64,000 nucleotides of DNA from Congregibacter litoralis KT71 (GTDB taxonomy: Bacteria > Pseudomonadota > Gammaproteobacteria > Pseudomonadales > Halieaceae), in the NCBI RefSeq assembly GCF_000153125.2, contig NZ_CM002299.1:3050928-3114927 (forward strand). The letters are read 5' to 3'. Positions 36,974 to 46,617 of this stretch are shown here, piece after piece. The notes under the pieces were generated by a model. That model saw nothing but the letters and a program-made list of their open reading frames with translations, was not told the DNA's origin and did no database searches. Position numbers and translations under genes: made by a program. Every line of letters starts with the position of its first letter. The first letter of the stretch is position 1.

Positions 36974-37912
36974 TCTCTACCTCTGTCGGAAAATCCATTT
37001 CCAGCACCATGAAGCCCTTTTTTCAAAGCGACACACTTCTTATAAGCCATTAACTTTCGCGGACCGAAACGAGTGTCTGCAAATGCGCGTGGTTATCTGC
37101 CCTGCTAGCCTTGCCATAGCCGATTTCGCCACACACGGCCTCTATTTTCTCGCAAAGAATATCGGCATCAAGTGGCGTAACCCATAACTCTCCACGAGTT
37201 GGTTCTTCCCGGTTGGTAGTTTGCCAAACGGCATTGTTGTCAAGTGGGTGCTCGGGCCTGAAGGGATGAATGTTAAATATTTTGTGATCAACTTGAGTGA
37301 TCCAGGCTGCCCCAACCTCAGTAATTGCACCCCACGAACGCTTGGTATTTTCACTTGTGATAAAGATAACTAGAATTTTTTGAGTTGAAATACTATCTAC
37401 AAAAAAAGCTCGAAGATAATCGTACAAATGAAAACCATCCGGGACTCTGCTCCTTTGGTCATCACAATTAGTGTAAATGATGTCTTCGGCGGGTGCGCCA
37501 TTCATCAACAGCATCTGATAAATGATGTCGGCAAAGGGCTTGTCGGCACGTGTCTGACTAATAAGAATTTTCTTCTTTTGCGTATCTATTAGGCTTTTAA
37601 GTCCGAGATCTGGGCTGTTATCACTAATGGCTTTAGCAACTATATTCTCAATTGCTTCCCTTGATAGATTCTCACCAAGCTGCAGAACCTCTTGGGCAGC
37701 ACTCTCACTGGACTTCTGTCGAAATGCATCAACATTTCGCTTAAGCTCCTCCTCTCTTTCTTGCTGCTCGTCAATCTTTCGTTGCTCTACTTTGCGCTTC
37801 CTCAGATCGGTGAACTTGTCTCTCATCTTCAAAATATCATTCAGAAGACTGAGGTCGGTCGGAATTCGTGGAGTCCATCGGATCGTTTATCTTTACGATC
37901 TGGAGGACAACG

Positions 37913-38215
37913 ATGGAAAGAATCCCCAAGGCATCTTACACGCCGGAGTTCCGGGCTGAGGCCGTGAAGCTGGTTGAGTCGACCGGCATGTCGGTGGCGA
38001 AGGCGGCAGAGCGGCTGTCGATCCCCAAGAGCAGTCTCAGTAACTGGGTGCGTGCAGCCCGGGCAGGAAAGCTGAAGCAGGTGGGTGAGCATCAGCGCGC
38101 ACCCACAGAGCTTGAGATGGAGCTGGCCCGTGCCCGGCGTGAGCTCGCTGAGGTCAAGCAGGAGCGCGATCTGCTAAAAAAGTTTGCGGCGTACTTCGCG
38201 AAGGAATCCCGGTGA
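37913..38215 (+). CDS. IS3-family OrfA, type 1 copy 3
   Basis: Same protein as in copy 1, ATG after GGAGG, ending 4 nt into orfB. Confidence 0.88.
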   Translation: MERIPKASYTPEFRAEAVKLVESTGMSVAKAAERLSIPKSSLSNWVRAARAGKLKQVGEHQRAPTELEMELARARRELAEVKQERDLLKKFAAYFAKESR

Positions 38216-39087
38216 GGTACGCGCAGATTCACCGGCTACGGCACGAGCACTCTGTCGCCGCGATGTGCCGTCTGCTGGACGTATCCGAGAGCGGCTACTA
38301 CGCCTGGCGCAAGCGGCCGCCGTCACCACGGTCGAAGGCGAACGCGCGTTTGACGCTGGAGATCAAGGCGGCTCACGAGCGCACGCGCAGGACGTATGGT
38401 CCCGAGCGACTTCAGTCCGATCTTGCCGACAACGGTATTCGTGTCGGCGTACACCGCATCAAGCGTATTCGCCGCGAGCAGGGCCTTCGCTGCAAGCAGA
38501 AGCGGCGGTTCCGTGTGACCACGGACTCGAAGCACAGGCTGCCTGTGGCGCCGAACCGGCTTGCCAGACAGTTCTCCGTCGATGTGCCGAACAAGGTGTG
38601 GCTGACGGATCTCACCTACGTCGACACCGCCGAGGGCTGGCTGTACCTGGCAGGCATCAAAGACCTGTTCAACGGGGAGCTTGTCGGATACGCGATGTCG
38701 GAACGGATGACGGTTAACCTGACGGAGACGGCACTGCGCCGTGCGATCGATGTCAGGCAACCAGGTCCTGGGCTTCTTCATCATTCCGATCGCGGCAGTC
38801 AGTACTGTGCGAGGAGCTATCAGCAGCTGCTACGGCAGCACCAGATGCTGTCGTCCATGAGCCGCAAAGGAAACTGTTGGGACAACGCGCCGATGGAGAG
38901 CGTTTGGGGAATCCTGAAGTCGGAGCTCATTCACCATGAACGCTTTGAGACGCGTGCGCAGGCGAGAGCAGCGATCCGGGAGTATATTGAGATCTTCTAC
39001 AACCGGACTCGGAAACAAGCGCGCCTCGGTTACCTATCCCCGGTACAGTACGCTACGCAGCACCGCCACAGTCAGGTGGCATATTGA
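38212..39087 (+). CDS. IS3-family transposase OrfB, type 1 copy 3
   Basis: Same 291-residue DDE transposase as in the other copies. GTG start overlapping the orfA stop; -1 frameshift fusion likely. Confidence 0.9.
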   Translation: MRYAQIHRLRHEHSVAAMCRLLDVSESGYYAWRKRPPSPRSKANARLTLEIKAAHERTRRTYGPERLQSDLADNGIRVGVHRIKRIRREQGLRCKQKRRFRVTTDSKHRLPVAPNRLARQFSVDVPNKVWLTDLTYVDTAEGWLYLAGIKDLFNGELVGYAMSERMTVNLTETALRRAIDVRQPGPGLLHHSDRGSQYCARSYQQLLRQHQMLSSMSRKGNCWDNAPMESVWGILKSELIHHERFETRAQARAAIREYIEIFYNRTRKQARLGYLSPVQYATQHRHSQVAY

Positions 39088-40203
39088 GCCGGTGGACTCT
39101 ACGAAAACCGACCGACCCCAGACTTCTTACGAGCTCAAGCATTGCTACATAGCGTGGATCGTCAGACTTGTAGCCTTGGCGATTGCTAAGGGCCATATCA
39201 GGCAATTCAGATAATTCGAAAAGGTCGATATGCAGCTGACCAATAACATAGGCCTCACCCATTTTGTTCTGACCAACTGCTGGGAGAACATTAAACTCGC
39301 CCATCTTCTTGTTTGCATAAATCGAAATGAAGTTATCAGGAAAATCGGTAATCTCAGCTTTGCGGCCTCGCGTGGTTCTGTATGCTCCTATCCATCCCTC
39401 AATCGTCATATGGTATTCATGTTCATGGCCCTGTTGATCACGCATGATCAATGGAATAGATAGACTATCCGTCGCATCAACTAGATCCGACCTAGAGTCT
39501 GGATACAAATTTGGAACCAGATCACATAGAGGAGCATACTCATTACCTAATGTAATCAAGGCTCCCAGTTCCTGGATTATGTTTTGGTCAAAGTCTTCGA
39601 CCACTTCAACCTCATTGTCTCGAACAATGTGGATACGAAAATTCGCGTCAACGAGAGGAAATATCTTGAGAAGATTTCGCTTAATCGCGCTTAATGTCTT
39701 ATGTAGCCTGTACTGCGGGTTACGCATAACAATTGCAGAGCCATGATCTTCAATGTACTCAAACACTACTTCGTTATCATCAATGGCCCTAAGCATGCTA
39801 TCCGGGTCAGGATATCGCGTGAGAACAAACCCCGATTTTTCACCATCAGCGACAGTCAAAACATCGACGTTCTCAGAGACGGATAAAGCGGCTAGCTTTC
39901 CAACGCCTTTTCGGCCCATTTTTAGCCGTCGGCCCGATCGCGTTAATGAATCGTTATCATTTGTTCGCGAAACGCCAGCAACATTGAGATATTTTTCTAT
40001 GTCGCCGTTCTCGTACGACATTCCATGGCCGTCATCCTCTACTCGGATGTCGTCTCTATTTGAAATTATGTAGACATTGTTAGCATCTGCATCGTATGCA
40101 TTGGCTATCAATTCAGCCAAGACGTAGTAGACATTGGTATATAGGTTTGGCCCCAAGAGCTCCAATATTCTCGGGTCGACTTTGAGCTCAAATTCCTTTG
40201 TCA

Positions 40204-43200
40204 TTATTTATCTTTTCCGAATATGTCCATTTGAGGCCTTGGCTCCGCCACTTTGTCCAATTCGAGCTCGGTGTCAGTGGGGGCTCGATATTCTTTTCTA
40301 TCCATTGAAGCAGCATTAACTCCTATGCCACCATTTTCTGTTTGGTAGATCTGCTTGTTTAGATCCACTAATCGGCCCAGTATTATCGACCTCATATCAT
40401 CAGTAAGCGCCCATCGCCATGCGTCGTTTGATGAGCCACCAGGAAAAATTCGAAAGTCGTAACTAATACTTAAATCAGGCCATCCGTATGCAGCTGCAAC
40501 CTCTGTGTCCAGTAAAATAAATAGTTTGCGGATATCGTTGATGACAGGCTCGCTGTTGGTTGGATCATTCACTGAATTCATAACGTCAGTGAGACCACAA
40601 TCATTCTCTTCACTAAACTTCACGGCCAGATCATTGAATTGGACAGCAGTCTCTATACATAAGTCTGATGCAATTACTGCTGGAAATGGGAACTTTCCAA
40701 CTGACTCTGTAATTGACAAAGTCAAACGCCCCTCCAGCTTCCCGCCTGAAAACACCTGCAACCATGTTCTGAAAAAACCACTCAGGCATATCGCAAAAAG
40801 GTCTGTTCTAGAGCTTTCTATCAATAAAACTTTGTTGGTGTATATCCACTCTGTAGGTGCAAGCATACATATTGGATGTTTAGTGACTTTAGAAAACGCG
40901 ACAAACTCACTCCTTTGACGAAGTCTTTTCATCTGGTCAGCTCGATGGTTCCAAAACTGCCACCAACGCTCATAGAGCCCCTTGTAACTCTTGAGTGCTT
41001 CTGGGGTACGAGTAGGTTGAACCTCTTCAACTAGAAAACGGTAAGCTAGCGGCCACTTATTTTCTAACTCTTCTAGAGTCAGATCAGCTATATCCAATGC
41101 CCAGCGGTCATACTTTTGCAACGCATAACTGGTGATATCATCGCCAGTGATATAAGGCCTCAACAAGCTGTTTTTTTCATCCCTCAAACCATCAAACCAA
41201 GGGTTATCCGGTTTGATAACGAAGGCCAAGCCTTTACTGTTGTCCACACCCGCAAAGGCAAAAGGTGACTCAGCTAGCGCCTGGGGCTTCCACGCGTCCA
41301 GCTCTTCGGGCTCAAGTCTCGGACCTATCCGAGCACACTTACGACCATCAGCGTCGCAATCAGAAAGCCACTCCCCTTTGATGAAGCCAACGATCGCAAC
41401 TACTACAGCTGCTGTGCCAGGCCAGGGCATACTTCTTTTAGAAAAATAGATGTTCCCTTGCTTAACAACCTCGCCGAGCCCCACCCCGACAGCACTGCCC
41501 TCTGCAATATTGCTCGTCGCTAAAAGGCCATAACAACCATCGCTACCCAGAAGCGTCACGGCACGCCGATGGAAGACGACGCACAAATCGATTTTACCCG
41601 GAGAGGCTCCAAGCACCATTTGGCACAGCCATTGCGACTTTTGACCCAGTGAAGTCTTCCACAGCCGGTTTCCAAGAAATGGAGGGTTCCCAATCAACGC
41701 ATCGAAACCATTTTTATCCCTTAGAAAGACTTCTGGAAACTCTATGGGCCAATGAAACGGCCTCCTTCTTTCTTTTCCCGGCGGCAAATCCAAGGAGAGA
41801 TTGGAATTCGCTCGCTTAGTGATTTCACTAATTGCATCCTGATCACCATCAACGGCCTGGCCGGCTTCAACAGCTAGAGAGGAAATCGCATTTTCTAGGG
41901 CGGACTCATTTCCATTGCAAGAAAATACCTCGGCTACAAATGCATCCGCGATTTTCTCTGGCACTTCCAGTTTCTGACGTGCATCAGAATCCAAAAGAGC
42001 CATAGCTTCAACGTCATGTATGTCACGAATTGGCATATCTCGCAGAAGTGTTCGCAACTCCATTGCACTTCGAGCTGCTTTCTCAATGTTCTGACCAAAT
42101 AGTCGTTGCTGAGTTTTCTCACCTGGCGACATACCCAGATTGATCAGCTGGTCAAGCTTGTGTATACCTAGCAGGCTATCTCCACTGCGTAGGTTGTGAT
42201 CGAGAAAACCAAAAGGACGTGACTTTGCGAGCGTTACTAGCCAGATAGACAATTTAGCGAGTTCTACCGCTAGAGGATTAAGATCCACACCATAGAGACA
42301 ACGCTCCGCAATGAGACGCCGCGCTACCACCATTCGCTCTTCTGCATCTAGAGGTAGCAGCTCGCTTTCGTCCACGGTCTCCAAAACTTCCCCTTTTACG
42401 CTCACGACTTTACCCGCGGCCTCGGCTTGAGACCAAGCTTCGCAGAGACGTTCGCCCAGCCAGCGGCAAGCTTGTACTAGAAAAGCGCCCGAACCCATTG
42501 CCGGATCGCAGATCTTCAAATCAAGCAGCTCGGCGGCTGACTTAAGCATCCATTGCTCGCGTGGTTGCCCCTCGGTAGAACCCACGAAAGTAATCGGGGT
42601 CAATGTATCGTTAACAATAGATTCGGTAAGTGATTTCGGAGTGTAATGGCTGCCCGTCCCGCGGCGGTCAGTGCCGGCACCAACTATAAAGGCGCCTTTA
42701 GTATAGATGAGCGGATTATCCCAAGCGTCTTTCTTCAAGAAATGCGTGTAGGCCTTAACTCGATCACGAAGAGATACATCATTTGAACATGATAGTAGCA
42801 GTGCCTCAGAATCTGCTTCACTGATTGCCTTCGAGAGATCATTTTTGACCCGAGAGGGCGAACTTCCTGTCCGCTCGACCAACAGTTTTCTAACGGCGGC
42901 CTCGCCATCACTTTCTGCCGAAGCAAGTTCAGAGAGCAATACCCAAGGTTTCTTGGACTTTTGAGTTGCTTCAAGTTCGAGTGTCACGTCCTTTGCCCTG
43001 ATTACTGTCTTCTCAAGCAGGCCTTCGTATACGTAACCAATTTGTTCCACGTCGAGCGCACGATAGGACAGCGTTCTACCCTGATACAGCTGAATAGCGT
43101 CCAGAAAAAGCAGCACGGTACGATTATCAATCGGCAGTGGGCGTGCCTCCTGGCTCTTCCAGATCGAATCCTTCGACCTTCCCTCCAAAAATGGGAAACG

Positions 43201-44322
43201 ATCTGGATCGAAAAGCGACCCGCCAAGGGCAGGCATACGCAGCGATTTATGATCTATTCCACCATATACAGCTCTAAACAGCGCCAAGAGCCGCGACCAG
43301 GCATTCGTTCTGTAGGAAAGCACCTCCTCGCCATGCAAGCCCGCTTCCTTACGCAGCTTCATCCTCAAGGTCGATAAAGCGTAATTTTCTGTGTACGTCT
43401 CATCGTCTAGGAGCAGCAACCCTCGCTTTTCTGCACAGAGCAAAAATACCAGGCGCATCATGAATGTGAGCCCGGCCTCGTAAAGCTCAGGTGGCTCGAT
43501 ACACTCCAACAACTCGCCGCTGGAATCGTTGTTGATTCGATCCAATGATTGCACCAATACCTCGACAGCACGCTGAACTTGAGCCCCCAAAGTCTCGGTC
43601 ACTTCGTCCTGGTGCTTGATCGACTCATCAAGCAGACCAGTGAGTTTTACTGCATTGAGCCCAAAGCCATTGAACACGGTTCGGATGTTGAGCAACTCAT
43701 GAAAGGCGATTAGCGTAATCGGCTCCTGACTCCAAAGCCGCGCATACCAACTGGCGTAGCTGGTTATCCCACCTTCTGGAGCATCCACGAACATCCATTG
43801 TTCACCGTTGGTGACCAGACCAAGCCGAGCGCCTACTTTTCGACAGAGGTGGCTCATACGCTCAGCTGGGGAGGTGGACCAACCGTCACCTGCGAACACG
43901 TCGTTCAAATTGGTGTCAGCCGAATAGTGGCTCACCAACAGATAGGGGGCTTCCTTGTCTGATCCGTAGAGCACATAACTCGGCTTGATAGACAGCTGAT
44001 ATTCAGGCAGATCCAGTTGTATATCGGCGGGTACTTGGTCGGCTGCCTTTAGCTCTTCTCCCTCGTTGTCCTCATCCCACTCGAGCCCTTGCTTAAGCAC
44101 CCAGTCGATCCACTGCTGGTGGAGTTCGCTTTGTAACTCATCATCTGAATCAACCGACTCACGCCATTCTTCATAGGTTTGACGGAACTGCTTCTTCTTT
44201 GTCGAATCCAGCTTCTGTAGCCCGGCTGGAAAAGCATCCCTCAAGACAGGCTCGGCCAGAAACGGGCCAGAGACCTCAATGAGGGACAACCATTCGCCAT
44301 GTTGCGACATCACTTCATCCAT
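40204..44322 (-). CDS. drmMI: DISARM class 1 adenine methyltransferase DrmMI-like
   Basis: 1372 residues. Motif I LKICDPAMGSGAFLVQ near residue 609 and the catalytic motif DALIGNPPFLGN near residue 879 (NPPF) identify an N6-adenine methyltransferase of the Eco57I/type IIG kind. The N-terminal 550 residues and the C-terminal specificity-like part (PYITGDDITSYAL, then KFPFPAVIASD) surround it. DrmMI is thought to mark host DNA so that DISARM attacks only unmodified DNA. The start follows the drmD stop directly (TAAATG) and its own stop overlaps the next ATG. The gene is intact. Confidence 0.88.
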   Translation of the reverse strand: MDEVMSQHGEWLSLIEVSGPFLAEPVLRDAFPAGLQKLDSTKKKQFRQTYEEWRESVDSDDELQSELHQQWIDWVLKQGLEWDEDNEGEELKAADQVPADIQLDLPEYQLSIKPSYVLYGSDKEAPYLLVSHYSADTNLNDVFAGDGWSTSPAERMSHLCRKVGARLGLVTNGEQWMFVDAPEGGITSYASWYARLWSQEPITLIAFHELLNIRTVFNGFGLNAVKLTGLLDESIKHQDEVTETLGAQVQRAVEVLVQSLDRINNDSSGELLECIEPPELYEAGLTFMMRLVFLLCAEKRGLLLLDDETYTENYALSTLRMKLRKEAGLHGEEVLSYRTNAWSRLLALFRAVYGGIDHKSLRMPALGGSLFDPDRFPFLEGRSKDSIWKSQEARPLPIDNRTVLLFLDAIQLYQGRTLSYRALDVEQIGYVYEGLLEKTVIRAKDVTLELEATQKSKKPWVLLSELASAESDGEAAVRKLLVERTGSSPSRVKNDLSKAISEADSEALLLSCSNDVSLRDRVKAYTHFLKKDAWDNPLIYTKGAFIVGAGTDRRGTGSHYTPKSLTESIVNDTLTPITFVGSTEGQPREQWMLKSAAELLDLKICDPAMGSGAFLVQACRWLGERLCEAWSQAEAAGKVVSVKGEVLETVDESELLPLDAEERMVVARRLIAERCLYGVDLNPLAVELAKLSIWLVTLAKSRPFGFLDHNLRSGDSLLGIHKLDQLINLGMSPGEKTQQRLFGQNIEKAARSAMELRTLLRDMPIRDIHDVEAMALLDSDARQKLEVPEKIADAFVAEVFSCNGNESALENAISSLAVEAGQAVDGDQDAISEITKRANSNLSLDLPPGKERRRPFHWPIEFPEVFLRDKNGFDALIGNPPFLGNRLWKTSLGQKSQWLCQMVLGASPGKIDLCVVFHRRAVTLLGSDGCYGLLATSNIAEGSAVGVGLGEVVKQGNIYFSKRSMPWPGTAAVVVAIVGFIKGEWLSDCDADGRKCARIGPRLEPEELDAWKPQALAESPFAFAGVDNSKGLAFVIKPDNPWFDGLRDEKNSLLRPYITGDDITSYALQKYDRWALDIADLTLEELENKWPLAYRFLVEEVQPTRTPEALKSYKGLYERWWQFWNHRADQMKRLRQRSEFVAFSKVTKHPICMLAPTEWIYTNKVLLIESSRTDLFAICLSGFFRTWLQVFSGGKLEGRLTLSITESVGKFPFPAVIASDLCIETAVQFNDLAVKFSEENDCGLTDVMNSVNDPTNSEPVINDIRKLFILLDTEVAAAYGWPDLSISYDFRIFPGGSSNDAWRWALTDDMRSIILGRLVDLNKQIYQTENGGIGVNAASMDRKEYRAPTDTELELDKVAEPRPQMDIFGKDK

Positions 44323-45469
44323 TTAACTTTCCCCTACCATCGACTGTGGCACGAGAAAGACGACCGCCACTGGAAATGTTCGGGCCACGTAGTCACCGTA
44401 ACGATATTCGATAGCTTGTATCTCTTGCTCCCTTTCTTCCGGTATGCGCGACAACCTAGCTTTTAATGCATCAAGGTCGCGCCGAACCTGGGTGCGCTCA
44501 TCCTCCGTAAAAAGCGATAACTGCTCTGGATCCTCAGCACTCTTTAACTCCGCTTTAATCGACGCCTCCAACTCATCTAACACGGTCGATATATCTCTGA
44601 TCTCAGTGTCTTTTCTCCTCTGCAGCGTGCCCTCGAGGTCCTTAAGTCGCTCTTTGGACCGGGCATCAATGGTCTTTTGAACCGAGTCGAGATTGCGATC
44701 GAATCGAAGTTTCAGTGCATCGCACAAAGAGTCGTTTGCGTCTGCCGGCTTAGCAGTGGCAAGCAGGTCATCTAGCTTCTTGACGCCCGTCTCGCGGCTA
44801 TAGGTTTTGTCCTTTAGATAACCGCCGGAGTAAGTGATTTCCTCATGCAAGCGATGATGGTTACCGCCTGTAACAACCAGACGGGATACGATGACAGCCG
44901 CGACTCCTTCGATTCGGTCATCAGGCAGTGATCTCAGGGTGACCCGATGCATCCTTTTCACATCGGATAGCGCCCAGACTTCTGCACGTAAAAGCCGCAA
45001 ACACATCTGCACCAGACGATGATTGAGATGCACCAATACGACGTCGTCCCGGCCTTTTGCTACTTCATGATCAAAGGTAATGGGCCTGATGACGTGAGTG
45101 TAGGGATGACGCAAGCCCTTGGTACAAGCTGCCCAGTTCCCGGTGAGTTCTGGCATCTTGAAGACGCTACCGTCCGGCGCATCAGCTAATGCTGCCGGCT
45201 TGAGCGCTGGTTTTTCGGCAATGGAGAGCCCAGTTTGTACTGCAGCGAGTATATGTTCTGGTGTTAGATGAAAGTCTTGTCGCGTCTGCGCCAATTGCTC
45301 ATGTAGTTTGGCAATCTTTTCATTGAGCTGACGCTCGGCCTTGACGAACTTTTTGGCCTTTTGGGTTCTCGCCTCCGCCTCACGAGTATTGAGTTCCTTT
45401 TGTCTGCCTTCTATCAATCCTGACATTTGGGGTGCGATCACTGGATTTACATGAATCGCCACCAGTTCT

Positions 45470-46342
45470 CTAGACACTTTCCAGCTGTTTTTCGTGATGC
45501 TGTTCGTAGTCTACAGGTGACAGCAGGCTGTTCGAGCCATGCCGGCGTCTGACGTTGTAGAACATCTCGATATAGTCAAAGATATCGGCCCGGGCATCCT
45601 GCCGGGTCGGATATATCTTGCGCTTCACGCGCTCGCGTTTCAGTAGCTGGAAGAAGCTTTCAGCGACTGCGTTGTCATGGCAGTTGCCGCGTCTGCTCAT
45701 ACTGCCCTCAAGGCCGTTTGCGCGTAGAAACGCGCTCCAGTCATAGCTTGTGTATTGACTGCCCTGGTCCGAATGAACAAGTACCTTGCTCACCGGCTTG
45801 CGACGCCACACCGACATCAACAAGGCATCTAGAACCAGATCGCTCGTGATCCGTGATTGCATCGACCAGCCAATCACCCGGCGCGAGAATAAGTCGATGA
45901 CCACGGCCAGGTACAACCAGCCTTCGTGGGTCCGAATATGGGTGATGTCGGTCGCCCATCGCTCGTTCGGCGCAGCCGGATTAAACTGTCTCTGCAGTAC
46001 GTTAGGCGTCACATCATGCGCTTTGCCAACCTTATGCCGTGGCTTGCGATATCCAACCTGCGCCCTGATTCCAGCGTCTTTCATGAGACGGTGGACACGG
46101 TTGGGGCCGCAACACTCGCCTATTTCATGCAAATCACGATGGATCTTCCGATAGCCATACACAGCACCGGACTCGAGCCAGAACTGCTTGATCAGGCCAG
46201 AGAGCCGCTTGTCCTCACAACCGCGAGCCGATAGCGGCTGTCGACGCCACGCATAGAAACCGCTGGGGTGAACGTTAAGCAAAGAACACAGATGCCGCAC
46301 CGGCAACTGGTGGCGATGGGATTGAATAAAAGCGTACCTCAC
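45470..46342 (-). CDS. IS3-family transposase OrfB, type 2 copy B
   Basis: 290-residue DDE transposase, differing from copy A only in the last residues as far as can be seen. GTG start overlapping orfA. Confidence 0.9.
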   Translation of the reverse strand: MRYAFIQSHRHQLPVRHLCSLLNVHPSGFYAWRRQPLSARGCEDKRLSGLIKQFWLESGAVYGYRKIHRDLHEIGECCGPNRVHRLMKDAGIRAQVGYRKPRHKVGKAHDVTPNVLQRQFNPAAPNERWATDITHIRTHEGWLYLAVVIDLFSRRVIGWSMQSRITSDLVLDALLMSVWRRKPVSKVLVHSDQGSQYTSYDWSAFLRANGLEGSMSRRGNCHDNAVAESFFQLLKRERVKRKIYPTRQDARADIFDYIEMFYNVRRRHGSNSLLSPVDYEQHHEKQLESV

Positions 46343-46617
46343 TCGGATTGGCTCGCGAAGTACGCCGCGGCTTTTTTTAGAATGTCACGCTCCTCCGTGA
46401 CACGCTTAAGCTCTTTTTGTAGCCGACGAATCTCGGCCTGATCATCAGCCTCCACTCGATGTTGCTCAGCAGCCGGCCCGTACTTCTTCACCCAGGCATA
46501 CAGACTGTGCGTCGTCACGCCCAGCCGACTGGCCACGTCCGCCACGCTGTAGCCGCGATCCGTGATCTGGCGAACGGCTTCTCTCTTGAATTCTTCGGGG
46601 TAACGCTTGTTGCTCAT
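46339..46617 (-). CDS. IS3-family OrfA, type 2 copy B
   Basis: Same as the OrfA of copy A, from the ATG at 46617. Confidence 0.86.
   Translation of the reverse strand: MSNKRYPEEFKREAVRQITDRGYSVADVASRLGVTTHSLYAWVKKYGPAAEQHRVEADDQAEIRRLQKELKRVTEERDILKKAAAYFASQSE

Larger units (their letters stand above)
37850..39120 (+). mobile_element. IS3-family element, type 1, copy 3 (1271 bp)
   Basis: The only copy on the plus strand. It starts TGAGGTCGG and ends CCGACCCCA. Target duplication GAC (3 bp), or 4 bp if the terminal base is counted with the target. It splits the GHKL-TIR fusion gene. Confidence 0.93.
37050..40204 (-). pseudogene. GHKL/HSP90-like ATPase-TIR fusion protein, interrupted by IS copy 3
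   Basis: The 5' part (40204-39121) encodes a Bergerat-fold ATPase: ELIANAYDADA (E31, N35, D38), EDDGHGMS (D58) and GRKGVGK (97-103). The 3' part (37849-37050) encodes a coiled coil and a TIR domain: KKILISQTRADKPFADI, VIFITSENTKRSWGAITEVG, with Trp and the putative catalytic Glu spaced as in TIR_2 NADases. Removing the IS and the 3-bp duplication gives VRSLLNDILKMRDKF in frame and one protein of 626 residues, with TIR at about 454-600 and Glu near 538. The ATG overlaps the drmMI stop by 1 nt. It is not a known DISARM component; an ATP-gated NADase effector is my inference. Confidence 0.85.

Noticed and set aside
37050..37832. Stand-alone TIR gene
   Set aside because: Its apparent start is inside the reading frame of the upstream GHKL gene once the IS is removed; it is the C-terminal half of a fusion.
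44323..45477. Stand-alone 384-aa protein
   Set aside because: Its first residues are IS-derived; the rest is the C-terminal third of the DrmD-like helicase.
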